A DNA stretch of 64,000 nt from Daphnia carinata (Eukaryota; Arthropoda; Branchiopoda; Diplostraca; Daphniidae): NCBI RefSeq assembly GCF_022539665.2, contig NC_081336.1, positions 9,462,778-9,526,777 of the forward strand, given 5' to 3'. Of the stretch, positions 37,112 to 48,100 are shown piece by piece (the first letter of the stretch is position 1; every line of letters begins with the position of its first letter). A program made the translations under genes and the position numbers. The notes below the pieces were generated by a model. The model was not told the DNA's origin and ran no database searches. It saw only the letters and a program-made list of their open reading frames with translations.

Positions 37112-37574
37112 ATGGCGACATCCGGCACGGTTACTTTCTTAGCTAGGGAGAGTATTGAAATCTCAGTGAAGAACCATCACTCGCTAATGGCTGACACGCG
37201 TTCTGGACATTGTCCTGGTCCTGCAAAAGCGACTTTCGGCTTCCCCACTTTGGAATCAGGAAAACTATCTGGTAATTTGTTACATTAAAGGTGTTAGCTA
37301 GTCGTTAAGTGCAATATCATTTATAAATTTAAAGCCAATAGTTAATTTTGTTAACTTTCTAAATGTGTTGGACGAAAAGCACTTGCGTTATCTGTGAACT
37401 TCCCGCCTAAAACTGCCTGAACGTAAAATGGTTTCTCTGCAAAGCATGGTCAACGTTCAATAAAGGTCGTAAGTGAATGGGTGTAAAGTTCTTCATGCAC
37501 GTGTTATTATTTCTGTAGGTTCAGGTCAATCTCCCCATGAATCATCATTGTCGTTGGCTGGAATGGTGGATTGA
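37112..37574 (+). CDS. Putative small two-exon gene, unknown function
   Basis: Exon 37112-37271 opens with AAAATGGCGACA (strong start context) and ends CTATCTG/GTAATT. Exon 37519-37574 follows TTTCTGTAG. The joined frame is 71 aa (MATSGTVTFLARESIEI ... SLSLAGMVD) and ends at TGA 37572-37574. Alternatively a weak donor at 37566 (GTGGAT) could join to an exon at 37674, after TTTTTAG, extending to a TGA at 37743-37745. The protein is Ser/Gly-rich, with no signal peptide or membrane segment, and I do not recognise it. Confidence 0.35.
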
Positions 37575-39769
37575 GATCTTCTACCACCCTTGTGTTTCAG
37601 TAATGTTATATTTCATTTGAACTGTTGCTGTGTTTCTCTTTTCTAAGATATTAATTTCCAATATTGTTTTTAGTGTTCAGATATGAAGGCATGTGTTCGT
37701 TCCTGGGCTTGTCAACTGGACAAGGCCGGCTCAGCAGATTATTGAAGATGCCCAACATAAGCACCATAGCAGTGAATGTGTTGAAAGTAGGTACTACACC
37801 AATCGTGTTTTGATATTGTTATTAATTTCAATTTTTTCTTATTTATTCGTAGTAAGGTCTAATTTATCTTTGGATGGATTGGTTCATTTGCAACTATATA
37901 TATTAGAATATGTATAATTATAACCGCAATTATGTATATTAGAATTGTTCACTGAAGGGTGGTATCTTGATGCAATCATTCAACGGGGGGATAGATCGTT
38001 AACGAAAAGAATGCCCGTTAGCTTCGTAAAGTCAACATAGTTTTGATGTGTTGCAGTAACTGGAAGGCAAGCAGACTACCTATATTGAGTTTCTTTTTTT
38101 TAAACATTTTACAGTAAATATAAAAACTTGGATTAACTGAATGGTAAAAAAATGAATTATTGTGATTTGTCTGCTGTAAATTATTTTAATTTGCCTTTTC
38201 TTGTGTAGGTTTACGAGGTAAACGGAAATCCATGTTGGTAACAGTCCTTTGACGTTCTTTTGTCCGAAAATCAGCAGTTCGACAGTTGTAGAAAATTTTC
38301 GATGGATGCTACAACAGAACAGGCTGGGTATGAGGGGGGAATTTAAGTCGCTAATTTCAGTGGCCATTTTGTTTGAGAAGGTGCAGTAGCGACTTGCGTG
38401 CTCAGCACAGAACTGGCATACCTTTTATCGGAATTCTGGAAATTGATTACTGATCTAAAGCTAATAATTTATTCGACTACATTGTGGAGAAAATGTAGTC
38501 ATTCTGAACTGCAAGGTAACAAATCTAAATACATTTTGCTTGAGATGACTAGAAAAAGTGATTTTTATTGTGGTACCCATCTGTACAAGAAAGAGAACAT
38601 ACTTCTATCAGTTAAAAGGAAGTAAGAATTCCAGTTGAATTTAATAACTGTTATCCTAAAGCTATCTTAATTAAGTAGCAACAAGGGGAAAAAGTATTTG
38701 AGAAAGGTATTGAATTGATGTAATGATCAGTGAGTGTCTTGTACTGCGTGCGTTTCTGGTTGTCCTCAATTTTTTCTAGCTTTGGTTTAATTTGAGTGGT
38801 AATTCCTTTTGTGTTCATGTCTTTTCTGCTTTAACTTTGTGTAAACAATGATATTAAGAGTAGGTAGCTAAAATGAGTTTACATTTGTTAAGGGTGAAGA
38901 ACATTGTAGAAGAAAGGAGAGATATCTAACTCGAGCTCGAATATGGATGACATTTGTTGTGGGGTGATATTGATCAAATTGTCAAATCCTATAGGAAATT
39001 CTTAAAGGTTTCCTGATGTACTGGCAAAAATCAGTATCGGATTATGGCAATTATAGGTGTAAATTTTCATGATACGTCAATCACATTCCAACTTCAGGTA
39101 GGGTTTGTTTCTTATTAAATTTATCTTGACTTGAGGATGAGTGAAATGATTGCCTAATTACAAATGACAGCCTATATTATCCTTATTTGTTCTGAGTTTG
39201 CTATTTGGTTGTCTAATTGGAATTTTAGTTTTTGAATGAGATTCAGGTTTGATGTTACAGGTGTTACATTAACAGATTATGTTCGTATTCACTAACATTT
39301 CAAGGATAAATTTCTTTTTCTTAAAATTTACTTGTAAGTAAAAATAAAGCTTTTATATAATTGTGTATTATCTACCTAACTCTTTCCTGTTCAATGGGAA
39401 AGGATTTTGTTCATTCTGGGAACATGTCTATCAACAATGCAAGCTCCAATGGGATTTGTCGTGTTGTACGTGTATATATCAAGTATGTTATCATTTCCAG
39501 TTGTCTCTTCCGAAGCTTCTGCCAGAAGAATATGCTAAGCAATCAATTCACGAATCATATAAGGTATGAAATATATATATGAAAAGAGTTTTTATGCTTA
39601 ATGGAGTTTTATTGTCTTATAGATTAATCATCTGAGAAGGTTCCTTGTTTGGGGCAAGGTACTGAATGAAGTATTATGATTGGATACACTACATGGAATT
39701 TCCATACTTTATTCACGTTCTCATTTAAAAACGGTATTTAATATTTAAAAAAATTGAAGTGCATATCTG
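37575..39769. other. Mostly non-coding, a few exon-like fragments
   Basis: Candidate exon-like pieces on the plus strand are 39501-39563 (after ATCATTTCCAG; LSLPKLLPEEYAKQSIHESY plus K, then GTATGA) and 39623-39658 (after GTCTTATAG; INHLRRFLVWGK, then GTACTG), both in phase 0. No complete gene model could be built. A minus-strand ORF beginning at 38367 (MATEISDLNSPLIPSLF) has a good start context but no recognisable family. Confidence 0.3.
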
Positions 39770-40180
39770 GGCTCCCTTCCTTTCCGTAGCCCCGTTTCCC
39801 CTTGACTCATAATAAGCCCGTAGGGGGTCATGCCCCTACTGTACGGTATATTTAAAAACAACATATACCGAGGTTTGGAGGGCTCTGGCCGGAAAGGGGA
39901 CGTGGGGTGCCGCGTAGTCCGATGATGTGTTCACGGAGGGCGACGTGGGGTGCCGCGTAGTCCGATGATGTGTTCACGGAGGGCGACGTGGCTGCCCACA
40001 AATCCGAATTAAAGGTTAATCGCTCCTGTAAAAATGTTCCAAATCTTCGGCTCTTCTTCCGGCTTCTCTTAGCCAATCACCGGGTAATCTCCCCGGTGGG
40101 TCAACAAGGCAGTGTCTCCCCCTGCCTGGGTTGACGGCAACTTTTGAAAGGGATATTGTGCCTTTTTAAAGTTGCAAAAA
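39770..40180. mobile_element. GC-rich hairpin-forming element, possible non-autonomous transposon
   Basis: A sharp GC-rich island in AT-rich DNA. Several inverted repeats lie in series: GTAGGGG/CCCCTAC (39820-39839), a CACCGGG/CCCGGTG stem near 40078-40098, GTCAAC/GTTGAC enclosing GGCAG/CTGCC near 40098-40135, and GCAACTTTT/AAAGTTGC near 40137-40175. No terminal inverted repeats or target-site duplication found, so the class is uncertain. Confidence 0.35.
39901..39990 (+). repeat. 43-bp tandem repeat
   Basis: CGTGGGGTGCCGCGTAGTCC starts at 39901 and again at 39944, with a third partial start (CGTGGCTGCCC) at 39987. Two full, essentially identical units. Confidence 0.9.
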
Positions 40181-40495
40181 TAATTGTATTGTGAGGAGAA
40201 TTGTCAATAAAAAACTTTTTTAAACGAAATTTTTGAAAAACATCTTTTTCTTTGTTGACTCGGTGTTAGCTTGTTTATTTATTAATGTTTGTTGTATATT
40301 TATATACGATTTATACATACCCAATCAAGAGCGAATATTACGTTGTTATACAACTTCATAGTTATTGACGATGTATTTTAATCTCACTTCATGGAGATTC
40401 TGCAACTTGTAGTGCAGTAATGATATTGAATAGTATACATGCATTGTACATCAGTCTTGATATTTTAAATTATATATATTTGTTTAATTTTATTT

Positions 40496-40566
40496 AGACT
40501 CTTTAGGGATTGAACTTTTGATTTCTGGCGTGCGACGCCGATGCTCATCCATAGAGCCATGAGTCT
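40496..40566 (-). tRNA. tRNA-like element 1
   Basis: On the minus strand: AGACTCA acceptor arm pairing with AGAGTCT, A-box-like TGGCTCTATGG, D-arm GCTC/GAGC, B-box-like AGTTCAATCCC; 71 nt. The anticodon stem has a mismatch. It may be a tRNA pseudogene or the head of a tRNA-derived SINE. Confidence 0.35.
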
Positions 40567-40720
40567 TGTAAATGAGTAAACTATTTTTCCATGTGTTTTG
40601 AAGGAAACCTATTTGCACTTGTAATAATATTGTTGTGCGTGTCTTTGGACTTGCAATAACAATTGACAGTATATCGATTTAATTATTAAATTGGTTGTCC
40701 ACAGATAGGTAATGTCATTT

Positions 40721-40794
40721 CCACAGTGGTAGAGATTTGAACACTGGCTAGTTGGCATCTAGAGCTGATGCTCAACCATTGAGCCATGGATCAC
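40721..40794 (-). other. tRNA-like element 2
   Basis: On the minus strand: A-box TGGCTCAATGG, D-arm GCTC/GAGC and B-box-like TGTTCAAATCTC at the expected spacing. The acceptor arm does not pair, so this is a decayed copy. Confidence 0.3.
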
Positions 40795-40949
40795 ATGAAT
40801 GCTGGTTACACAATATTGGTTTTTTTCATTTGGAGGACTAGTGGAACTTACATTAGAAATAATGAAGTGAAAGAAAATTATATGACGATTATTCAATTTC
40901 TACTTTTCAACTGCTTATTTTTTGAATTATTTGCTAATATCGATAGACT

Positions 40950-41021
40950 TGACTCTCCACGGGCTAGAACCATACACTTTCGACATTCTAAGCCGAAGCT
41001 CAACCATTGAGCCATGAGTCA
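40950..41021 (-). tRNA. tRNA-like element 3 (full cloverleaf possible)
   Basis: On the minus strand, 72 nt: acceptor TGACTCA with AGAGTCA (6 of 7 pairs), D-arm GCTC/GAGC, anticodon arm TCGGC/GTCGA with loop TTAGAAT, five-nt variable loop, T-arm TATGG/CCGTG, B-box-like GGTTCTAGCCC. The loop would give anticodon AGA, but no long variable arm of a serine tRNA is present. Identity therefore cannot be assigned. Confidence 0.4.
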
Positions 41022-41121
41022 CAAAACTTTAGTGACAGGACCTGTATACAGCCACTGATGTGAAGGAAAATGGTATTCCTAATATAAAATTGTGTTGTGT
41101 CAAATACATCACTCAATTAAA

Positions 41122-41195
41122 CCTGCACTGAGATTTGAACCCCAGAACTTTGCTTTTCCTCGCTAACGCTTTACGGTTAACCCATACAATCACAT
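41122..41195 (-). other. tRNA-like element 4
   Basis: On the minus strand: A-box-like TGGGTTAACCG and B-box GGGTTCAAATCTC. Internal stems are poor. Fourth in a series of same-strand tRNA-like elements about 170-230 bp apart. Confidence 0.3.
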
Positions 41196-41790
41196 GTAAT
41201 GAAGTGTTCTGCACGATCATATTGTTCTGAATATTTTCGAGACATCTAGCGGCGAAATAACAATTCATTTTCATGGCGTTCACAGCTGTTCTGTCAGCTG
41301 TTCTGTCAGCCGTTTCATTTCGCTTGGCGTTGGATTTCAGGATGGGAGCTAAAATGGACGTCTTCCTTCTTGAAAATTTCACCACCGATATCGTGTTTTT
41401 CTTAAATCTGGGTCCTGTGAATGAATTCCAAGGAAACTTGTGAAAGGTATTATGGCAAATATTTACATCAAGTGTTATTGCACCATTCATTAAAAATTTT
41501 CTAGAGAAGGACGAGGAGCAGGGCTCGACTTTACCACGCTTGTTATCTCCGTTTGGCAAATACGCCCTCCTTCGTACCAAAGGAGCTTGACAATCTAAAT
41601 CTTCTAGAGACCAACAGGTTCAACTCAATTCTATCAGATGTTGTTACAAGTTATCGTGAACAGTTTTAGTTATGAACTATTTCTAGATCTTCAGGATGTA
41701 CCTGGTTTGCTGTGTGGGCTGCAGAGGTGGTCCGTGGCAGAAGGGAATGCTGTGAATGTCTTTTTTTTAGTGTAAATAAAAGATTTTCAG
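41196..41790. other. Overlapping ORFs on both strands, undecided
   Basis: The minus strand has an open frame from 41580 (MVRRRAYLPNGDNKRGKV) running into tRNA-like element 4. The plus strand has a 57-codon frame from an ATG near 41274 (MAFTAVLSAVLSAVSFRLAL). A further plus-strand frame is bounded by an acceptor TTTTCTAG near 41502 and ends in TGA at about 41588 (SPFGKYALLRTKGA). AATAAA near 41775 could be the poly(A) signal of a plus-strand transcript. None is recognised and no choice can be made. Confidence 0.25.
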
Positions 41791-42101
41791 TTCAACATGA
41801 TTTTGGTCTTATCATTGTTCGTTACTGGCCGGTCAAATGTGTCACGTTGTGAAGGACACTGAAAATGTGGGTTTAGAAAACGTCTTTTTGTGTTTGACGG
41901 TTATGGCTTTACTTGATTTTTTCTACCAAGTCCAAGTTAAGTTTAGCTTCTGTTTTTGAATAACTCAACTAAGACAAAAAATACAAGAAAAATAAATAAT
42001 TTGAAAATAGTTTTTATTGTCCCACCTCCTCCCATCAATTCCACCACTGTTTTACATAACATACATATACAAATAAATACATACATACATAAATACACAC
42101 A

Positions 42102-42472
42102 TTGAGTTAACCTGTTGGCTGCCAGGCCTAGCAACCCTTTAGGTTGCTGAAACTACAGTCGCTACGTCGAACGTCTTAAGGATCGCCGACCAAAGGGGAC
42201 TTGTCCGAAGACAAGTCCCCGGGCTGGCACGGTGATAGAAACCATTTCGGGAATGCACACCCCAGGTAAACTATCGCCGTACCGACAAAGAGAGGCCCTG
42301 CTGGTGCATTGCCTACTATGCGCCTAAAGACACAAGGCCTTGTGCCTTTAGGCGCATTGGCGACTGTCCCACCCCATGGTATAGAAACCATGAGGCAGAA
42401 CAGCGCCCCGGTTCCCTAAAGCTACAAAAAAAATGGGACTCAAGCGGGGTGGCAGCCAACAGGTTAACTCAA
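42102..42472. mobile_element. Non-autonomous inverted-repeat DNA transposon (MITE-like), 371 bp
   Basis: Perfect 23-bp terminal inverted repeats: TTGAGTTAACCTGTTGGCTG plus CCA at 42102-42124, and its complement at 42450-42472. Flanking direct repeat ATACACACA (42093-42101) / ATACACAAA (42473-42481), one mismatch in nine, consistent with a target-site duplication. No ORF. The interior folds into strong hairpins: 11-bp arms at 42195-42205 and 42210-42220, and 19-bp arms with one mismatch at 42319-42356. Superfamily not assigned; 8-9 bp duplications would suit several cut-and-paste families. Confidence 0.8.
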
Positions 42473-42639
42473 ATACACAAAACACTGCAAAATAAAATGA
42501 TACCAAGGTGACGATCCACGATGAACGCCGCCATCGCCGCGGGCTATCGGCTGAGCTACATCTTTTTTCGGTCGATTTTTCCATGAGGGGCGATGGGGAA
42601 GACGGCGATGAGATGACGGCGAAGGCTTGGATGAGACGA

Positions 42640-42812
42640 TGGCGATGGTGAAGGCGATGGCGAAGGCGAAGGCGATGGCGATGGCGATGGCGATGGCTCT
42701 GGCGATGGCGATGGCTCTGGCGATGGCGATGGTTATGGCGATGGCGATGGCGATGGCGATGGCGATGGCGATGGCGATGGCGATGGCGATGGCGATGGCG
42801 ATGGCGATGGCG
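42640..42812 (+). repeat. (ATGGCG)n hexanucleotide microsatellite
   Basis: Long uninterrupted hexamer run with a few variant units (ATGGCTCTGGCG, GGTTATGGCG) near its start. The open frames it creates (Met-Ala or Ala-Ile repeats) are artefacts. Confidence 0.97.
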
Positions 42813-42820
42813 AGGCGGGG

Positions 42821-42940
42821 CGAAGACGGCGACGCGATGATGGCAGGGGCGAAGACGGCGACGCGATGATGGCAGAGGCGAAGACGGCGACGAGACGATG
42901 GCACAGGCAAAGGCGGCGACGAGACGATGGCAAAGGCGAG
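42821..42940 (+). repeat. 29-bp minisatellite
   Basis: CGAAGACGGCGACG units start at 42821, 42850 and 42879, with a diverged fourth unit near 42908, each ending in a GATGGCA-like motif. Adjacent to the hexamer run. Confidence 0.9.
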
Positions 42941-44869
42941 GGATGAAGCGGCTACCAGGAAAATTGTTCTTATATGCCCTGGGTAACAGATGATAAACAA
43001 ATCAGATTCGAGAACCACATGATACTTGGTAAAAAAAAGAGATGAAAGTCCGGTTATGGTTAACTGGGGTGTCAAAATGGCACAAGTTTGATAACAAAAA
43101 CTAGCTCAGGTGATTTCCTGGTTAATAGGACCGTAATGATGAAATAGACTTAAGTTAGGGGGTTCTACTTCTAAGACATGGCCTTCCATACTTAAAGAAA
43201 AACATCAACTGCATGGCAATCTTTTAACTTCAATCTCCTTTCAACAAGAGCTGGACGCAAACAGTTGTGTTATAAAGCTATGCTTGTTGAATGAAGGTTG
43301 AAGGAGTTCAAACAAAGAAATGCCTAGCGCACCCAGAAGTCACAAACATTGAAAACAAAGGTGAAAAAGGATAATAAAACATTTAGTTCTCTAGATATAC
43401 ATGAAGAAAGAGAGATATCTTAAACAGTACCAGCTCAACTAGTGGGCTTGAGCTTGAAATGATTCAGCCAATACTTTTGAGTCTACTTACAATTCTATTG
43501 AGAAGCTCATTGCAAATTAATACTCTTACTTAAACTATACTAATAACGTTTCTGCTATTCTTCGAAAAAGAATTGGGAGACATTTAACCCTAGAAAAATC
43601 TGAAGATTGCACTTTCCAAAGCACAGTCCCAGCATTGACTTGCTAGCTTTCCATGCTCAAGTTGTCATAGCTTGTTAACATAACAAACATCAACTTTCGA
43701 ATTCTAATAATAAAGCAAAATTGTGACACCTAAAAAGTTAAATGATCATATGGTACTTACTTGTTACTATAGATGCACAAAACCACGGGAAAACTTAAAA
43801 AATCAAGAGAGCAAAAAGTTTTGCATGTTGACGTAGCTAATGGCAGACATAGCAGACGACGGTCGCATTCAATTTTCTAGGTTTTAATCCGACACGACAA
43901 ATGTTTGTTAAAACCTTATAAAATAGGTATTCGGAATATTTCGTCACCCTCATAAGAGTTGATTTTGTATTTGGACTTCCTTACTTCCTTTTATGCAAAT
44001 TTTCCGGAAATAATTCGGAAGTAAGGAATAACTTGAGAATATGAACCACACAAAGAAAAGAATCAGACTAGTAGTTCATATAAATCTGATATACAGAACG
44101 AATGATTTTTACCTAATACCTTGAATTATGATCAGGTATGTGAATTTTTTTATCTATTTCCTGATACATTAGTTCTATACCAAATTGTGTAAGACCCTGT
44201 AAATGTGGTTCCTTCTTTCTTGCAGAGACTTGCTGACAGGCACACAAGTCTGTTTGCCTGGATTGGAATATGACAAAAGATTTGGACAAGTTTTTTCTTT
44301 AACTATTGGCCTAGCAGGAGCGAAATGCTAATAGTGTGTGATACTACACTGAAAACAAGTGATGACAAGCTGTATACAGTCAGCGAGATTAAGTTTATTG
44401 CAAGATGTTAAACCTCGTATTAACTATTCTCATATATATATAGGCTTCACATATTTTCTGTAAGGTGCAAGTACTGTTTCAGAAGATGCTGGGACTGCAT
44501 TTCATTACAAAAGGGCAATCCAATGTGGTGACCTGGTCATTTATGTATGTTTCCTGTCGTCTGGCCGTCCATCTTGGCTTCCAGCGATTGGTGTTCTTAT
44601 CACATACAACCATTAGAGCAATCAAAAGGAAAGAAAAGGTAAATAAATTAATTCAAAAGCAATATTGAATGAGGATAGAAAAAACATGATCAACTTAATA
44701 TAGCATAGCCAAATGAAGTTCACTGCACTGGAAGACAAGAAACGGCAAATTGTCGGATTGTTCAGATAAAGCTTATGTAGTTCATTCTTTGTATATTTTG
44801 ATACCAATCGGTTATGTGACAACCTATGTGCTGATTTCTGACTAAAGGCAATATGAATTTTAGAATGGT
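42941..44869. other. AT-rich DNA without a clear gene
   Basis: One exon-like plus-strand frame at 44465-44636 (MQVLFQKMLGLHFITKG ... IKRKEK, then GTAAAT) follows a TATAG/TAAG context. It has no recognisable family and no partner exon. Otherwise nothing seen. Confidence 0.4.
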
Positions 44870-45180
44870 ACCAAAAACTCCCGCTACGAACGCTACGGGT
44901 AACGTGCCTCATAATCGTTAAAAAAAGACCGTATCTCTAAAAAACAGTCGTTATTTAAAATGTATTTCATGCCAAAATTCGCATATTCCTGTAATAAATT
45001 TCTGTAATTTATACTTTGCGTTTATATCATGCGTTTTCTGTAGTTTCAAAAATCCCGCTACGAACGCCACGGGTAACGTGACCCATAACTGCGAAAAATA
45101 AGCCCGTTTCTCTATGATGTTTCCCATTGTTCCAAAAACTCCCACTACGAACGCCACGGGTAACATGCCCCATAATCATA
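44870..45180 (+). repeat. Three spaced copies of a 40-bp motif
   Basis: CCGCTACGAACGCTACGGGT (and CACGGGT variants) followed by AACGTG-x-CCCATAA occurs at about 44880, 45055 and 45142. GACCGTATCTCTAAAAAACA follows the first and third copies. The spacing is irregular, so it is a partly deleted tandem array. Confidence 0.85.
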
Positions 45181-48100
45181 AAAAATAAGACCGTATCTCT
45201 AAAAAACAGTCTCGTTATTTAAAACTACTTTCCTATTTTTAATTTCTTTTCTTTAAAAAAAACAAAACATTTTATTCATCATTCTGTCAAGACTGAAATT
45301 ATTTCACTTTTGGAGAGTAAAATATTGCAACTGGAAAACAGAGACAATCGATTGGAGGCTCTGGAGTTACATTACATCACTGTTCCTATCAGGATGAAAT
45401 TCGAGAAGCTTTGACATCCAAAATTATTGGGACAAATCGATGAAGGCTGCTCGATGCAACATCGCGGCCAATTTGGTATGAACAGTGCCATGAAATGTCC
45501 ACGCAACCACTTGTTTAAAAAACCTGGAACGACACGTGAAAAATACAACGACTATTCATTCAAATGGTAATAAAAACACGGCATTAATAAGAGCTCAGTA
45601 TCCTGATTGACATCATAGCCTCATGGACTGTCAGTCATATGCTTAAAACATCACAGCTCAAAAACCGTACAATCCATAAATTACCTGATCCAACCCACCC
45701 ATGGAAATTTAGCAATGCGGCTAGCGCCAACGTCTCATGCTAACCATTTAAGAAATAGAATAATATAGAATAGAAATAGAAACTAGCCCCACAGCCTTAT
45801 TACAGAGCCACTGCATGCAACAGGTGCACCATATAAATCTATCATTCAAGGATATGTGGCATAAAACCAACAAGTGTATGTAATTACCACAATCTCAACT
45901 CTGCAGAAGAAGAGACAAGAAACTGGAAAAAAATTATGTCTTACTAACACCCAACAACAGTGCACTACATTTTAAACTTAAAATAAGTGACTCATATCAA
46001 CTACGAACAAAATAAAGCTTGCCACTCACCCAGCCTAAACGAAACACATCCACCTGAAAAATGAACTGAATCTTACCACACAAAAACACAACATACCAGC
46101 TGTGTTGTAGACAATTAGGAATAAAATCTGTGGCTTTACATTAATATCAATTTTAATACATAAAACAATAACTATACTTTATATATAACATAAATTTACA
46201 AGATAGGCTTTACCACTCAAGAAGTCTGGAGCGTGAACTTCTCCACAATCAGGAACTCCATCACATCTATAAATGATTACATATATTAACAATTAATACA
46301 TAATCTTCAAAATTTTTACATCTAACTAGAAAAGGAAACAATTATAAACAGTGTTTAAACCTGTATTCAGAGTCATGATTGGACAATCCTCTTCAATGAA
46401 ATAGACACCATCAAGATGCTGCATGTTCAAACATAGTATTCAGACGGCTTTATATACTTTTTTTTTGTTACCCCTTCTCCTTTTTTCATACAAATTACAC
46501 GTTGCCTAATTGCTTCAAACCTTACCAAAAAATTAACTTTAAAAGATTTCTTTTAAAATATTTAATAAAGCTCTTCAAAGTCCTCTTATTTTTGCAAGAA
46601 AATAGAGAACAGATATGTAATATTTCCTTAAGTATTTATGCATGCATGATTCTGTTGGTTTGGATGTCAAACATATCATTGCCTGTAGTCCTGTTGTCGG
46701 AAAGCACGTGACCATGAGGTGTCCCTCCCGTCTGCTATTGATGCTTCATCAGGTTTGGAGCATCCACTTTAACTGTCAAGAAGTGGGACATAAAACGATT
46801 TATTGAAGCTGCACACCCATGTTTGAAAGCAATGAAGCCCACACACCCGTGATGGGTTTAGAATACCAATTTCCTGTCCGATAAATAACAAAATACAACT
46901 CGAATGATGATTTTCATTGCACTTCTTACATGGAACTTTTGCTACCCTACGATTTCGATTGGTATTTGGATTTCATGTGTATTGAGCTTCTATAAAAAGT
47001 AAAGGAACCTGTAATACAATGCAAAGACCGGATGTTATGAAAACAGTTCCCCGTACGAGGTCATGCACTGAAAAGCCAATGTAACCTGACAGTCAACTAG
47101 AAAATTTGAATGAAAAAGATCAAGTTGTGTATTGGATATTCCGTATTCCTTTGTCATATTTTTATATGCAATGGCCAGGTAATCTATTTTGTCACTATCA
47201 ATCTCTGCAATTACTTTGCTAACTTGGAGTTAATAAAATGTAACATGACAAGAATGACTGCCTATACAAGGTGTGTATTATTTGCTTAGAAGTAGAATCA
47301 TTATAAAATATGTGTAAAAAGTGTCATGAAACTTTGTTTGGTTGTCATGTAAAAACAACACAGAATTTGGAAATTTACTTATCCATGTAAAATAAAACAA
47401 GCCTTTAGGATGAAAGCTTTGCTGGGACAATTATAAAAATCAACTGAACAGACTTTTGCTCTAGGATTTGCAATGAAATTACAGGAGTGTTTTAACTTTA
47501 TAAATATGAATACCTTGTTTTCTGGTTCCAGCTCCTGGGATTCCAAGTCATTAATTCTAATGTATGAAAAATTTTCCAACCTCAATCGTTAATTAAGCCT
47601 CATAACCTTCTTTGGTTATTTTTTTTTTACAGAAATTCATTCAATAGACTTTCTCTAGGACTACTGGAAGTTTTGTGGTCCAATGAATGTCCAAAATCCT
47701 AGTAATAATGTTCAAGTTACTGTTGGTTATTAAAATAGTTTAGATATTACAATATTACATGTAGGTGTGCATTCTGTTGTTCCAATGTTTGAACACGAAA
47801 ACCATTAGTAAACACATACCATCAGAAATCCTCGATTTGCTTCACGTGCAGAACAATCTGTGGAGAGGATGGAAACAACTACCAAATCGATATATGATGG
47901 GGAAATCGATTAGTACGAGTCCTACATAGAATGTACTGGTTCGTGAACTTGGTGAAACAACTTGTATCATTCGATAACACCGTAATAAAAGGTAATCCAG
48001 TGGGCTGGTACAACATGACGTGATGTACTATCGTCATCCCATTTATTTTGGCTTTGTGATTATCTTGTGTGATGGCTGGCTTTATCGTAAAGGAGCAACT

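Noticed and set aside
41113-41580. 155-codon minus-strand ORF as a firm gene
   Set aside because: Overlaps a tRNA-like element and competing plus-strand frames; composition and family give no support.
42464-43075. 203-codon ORF with Ala-Ile repeats and related frames
   Set aside because: Product of the hexamer microsatellite.
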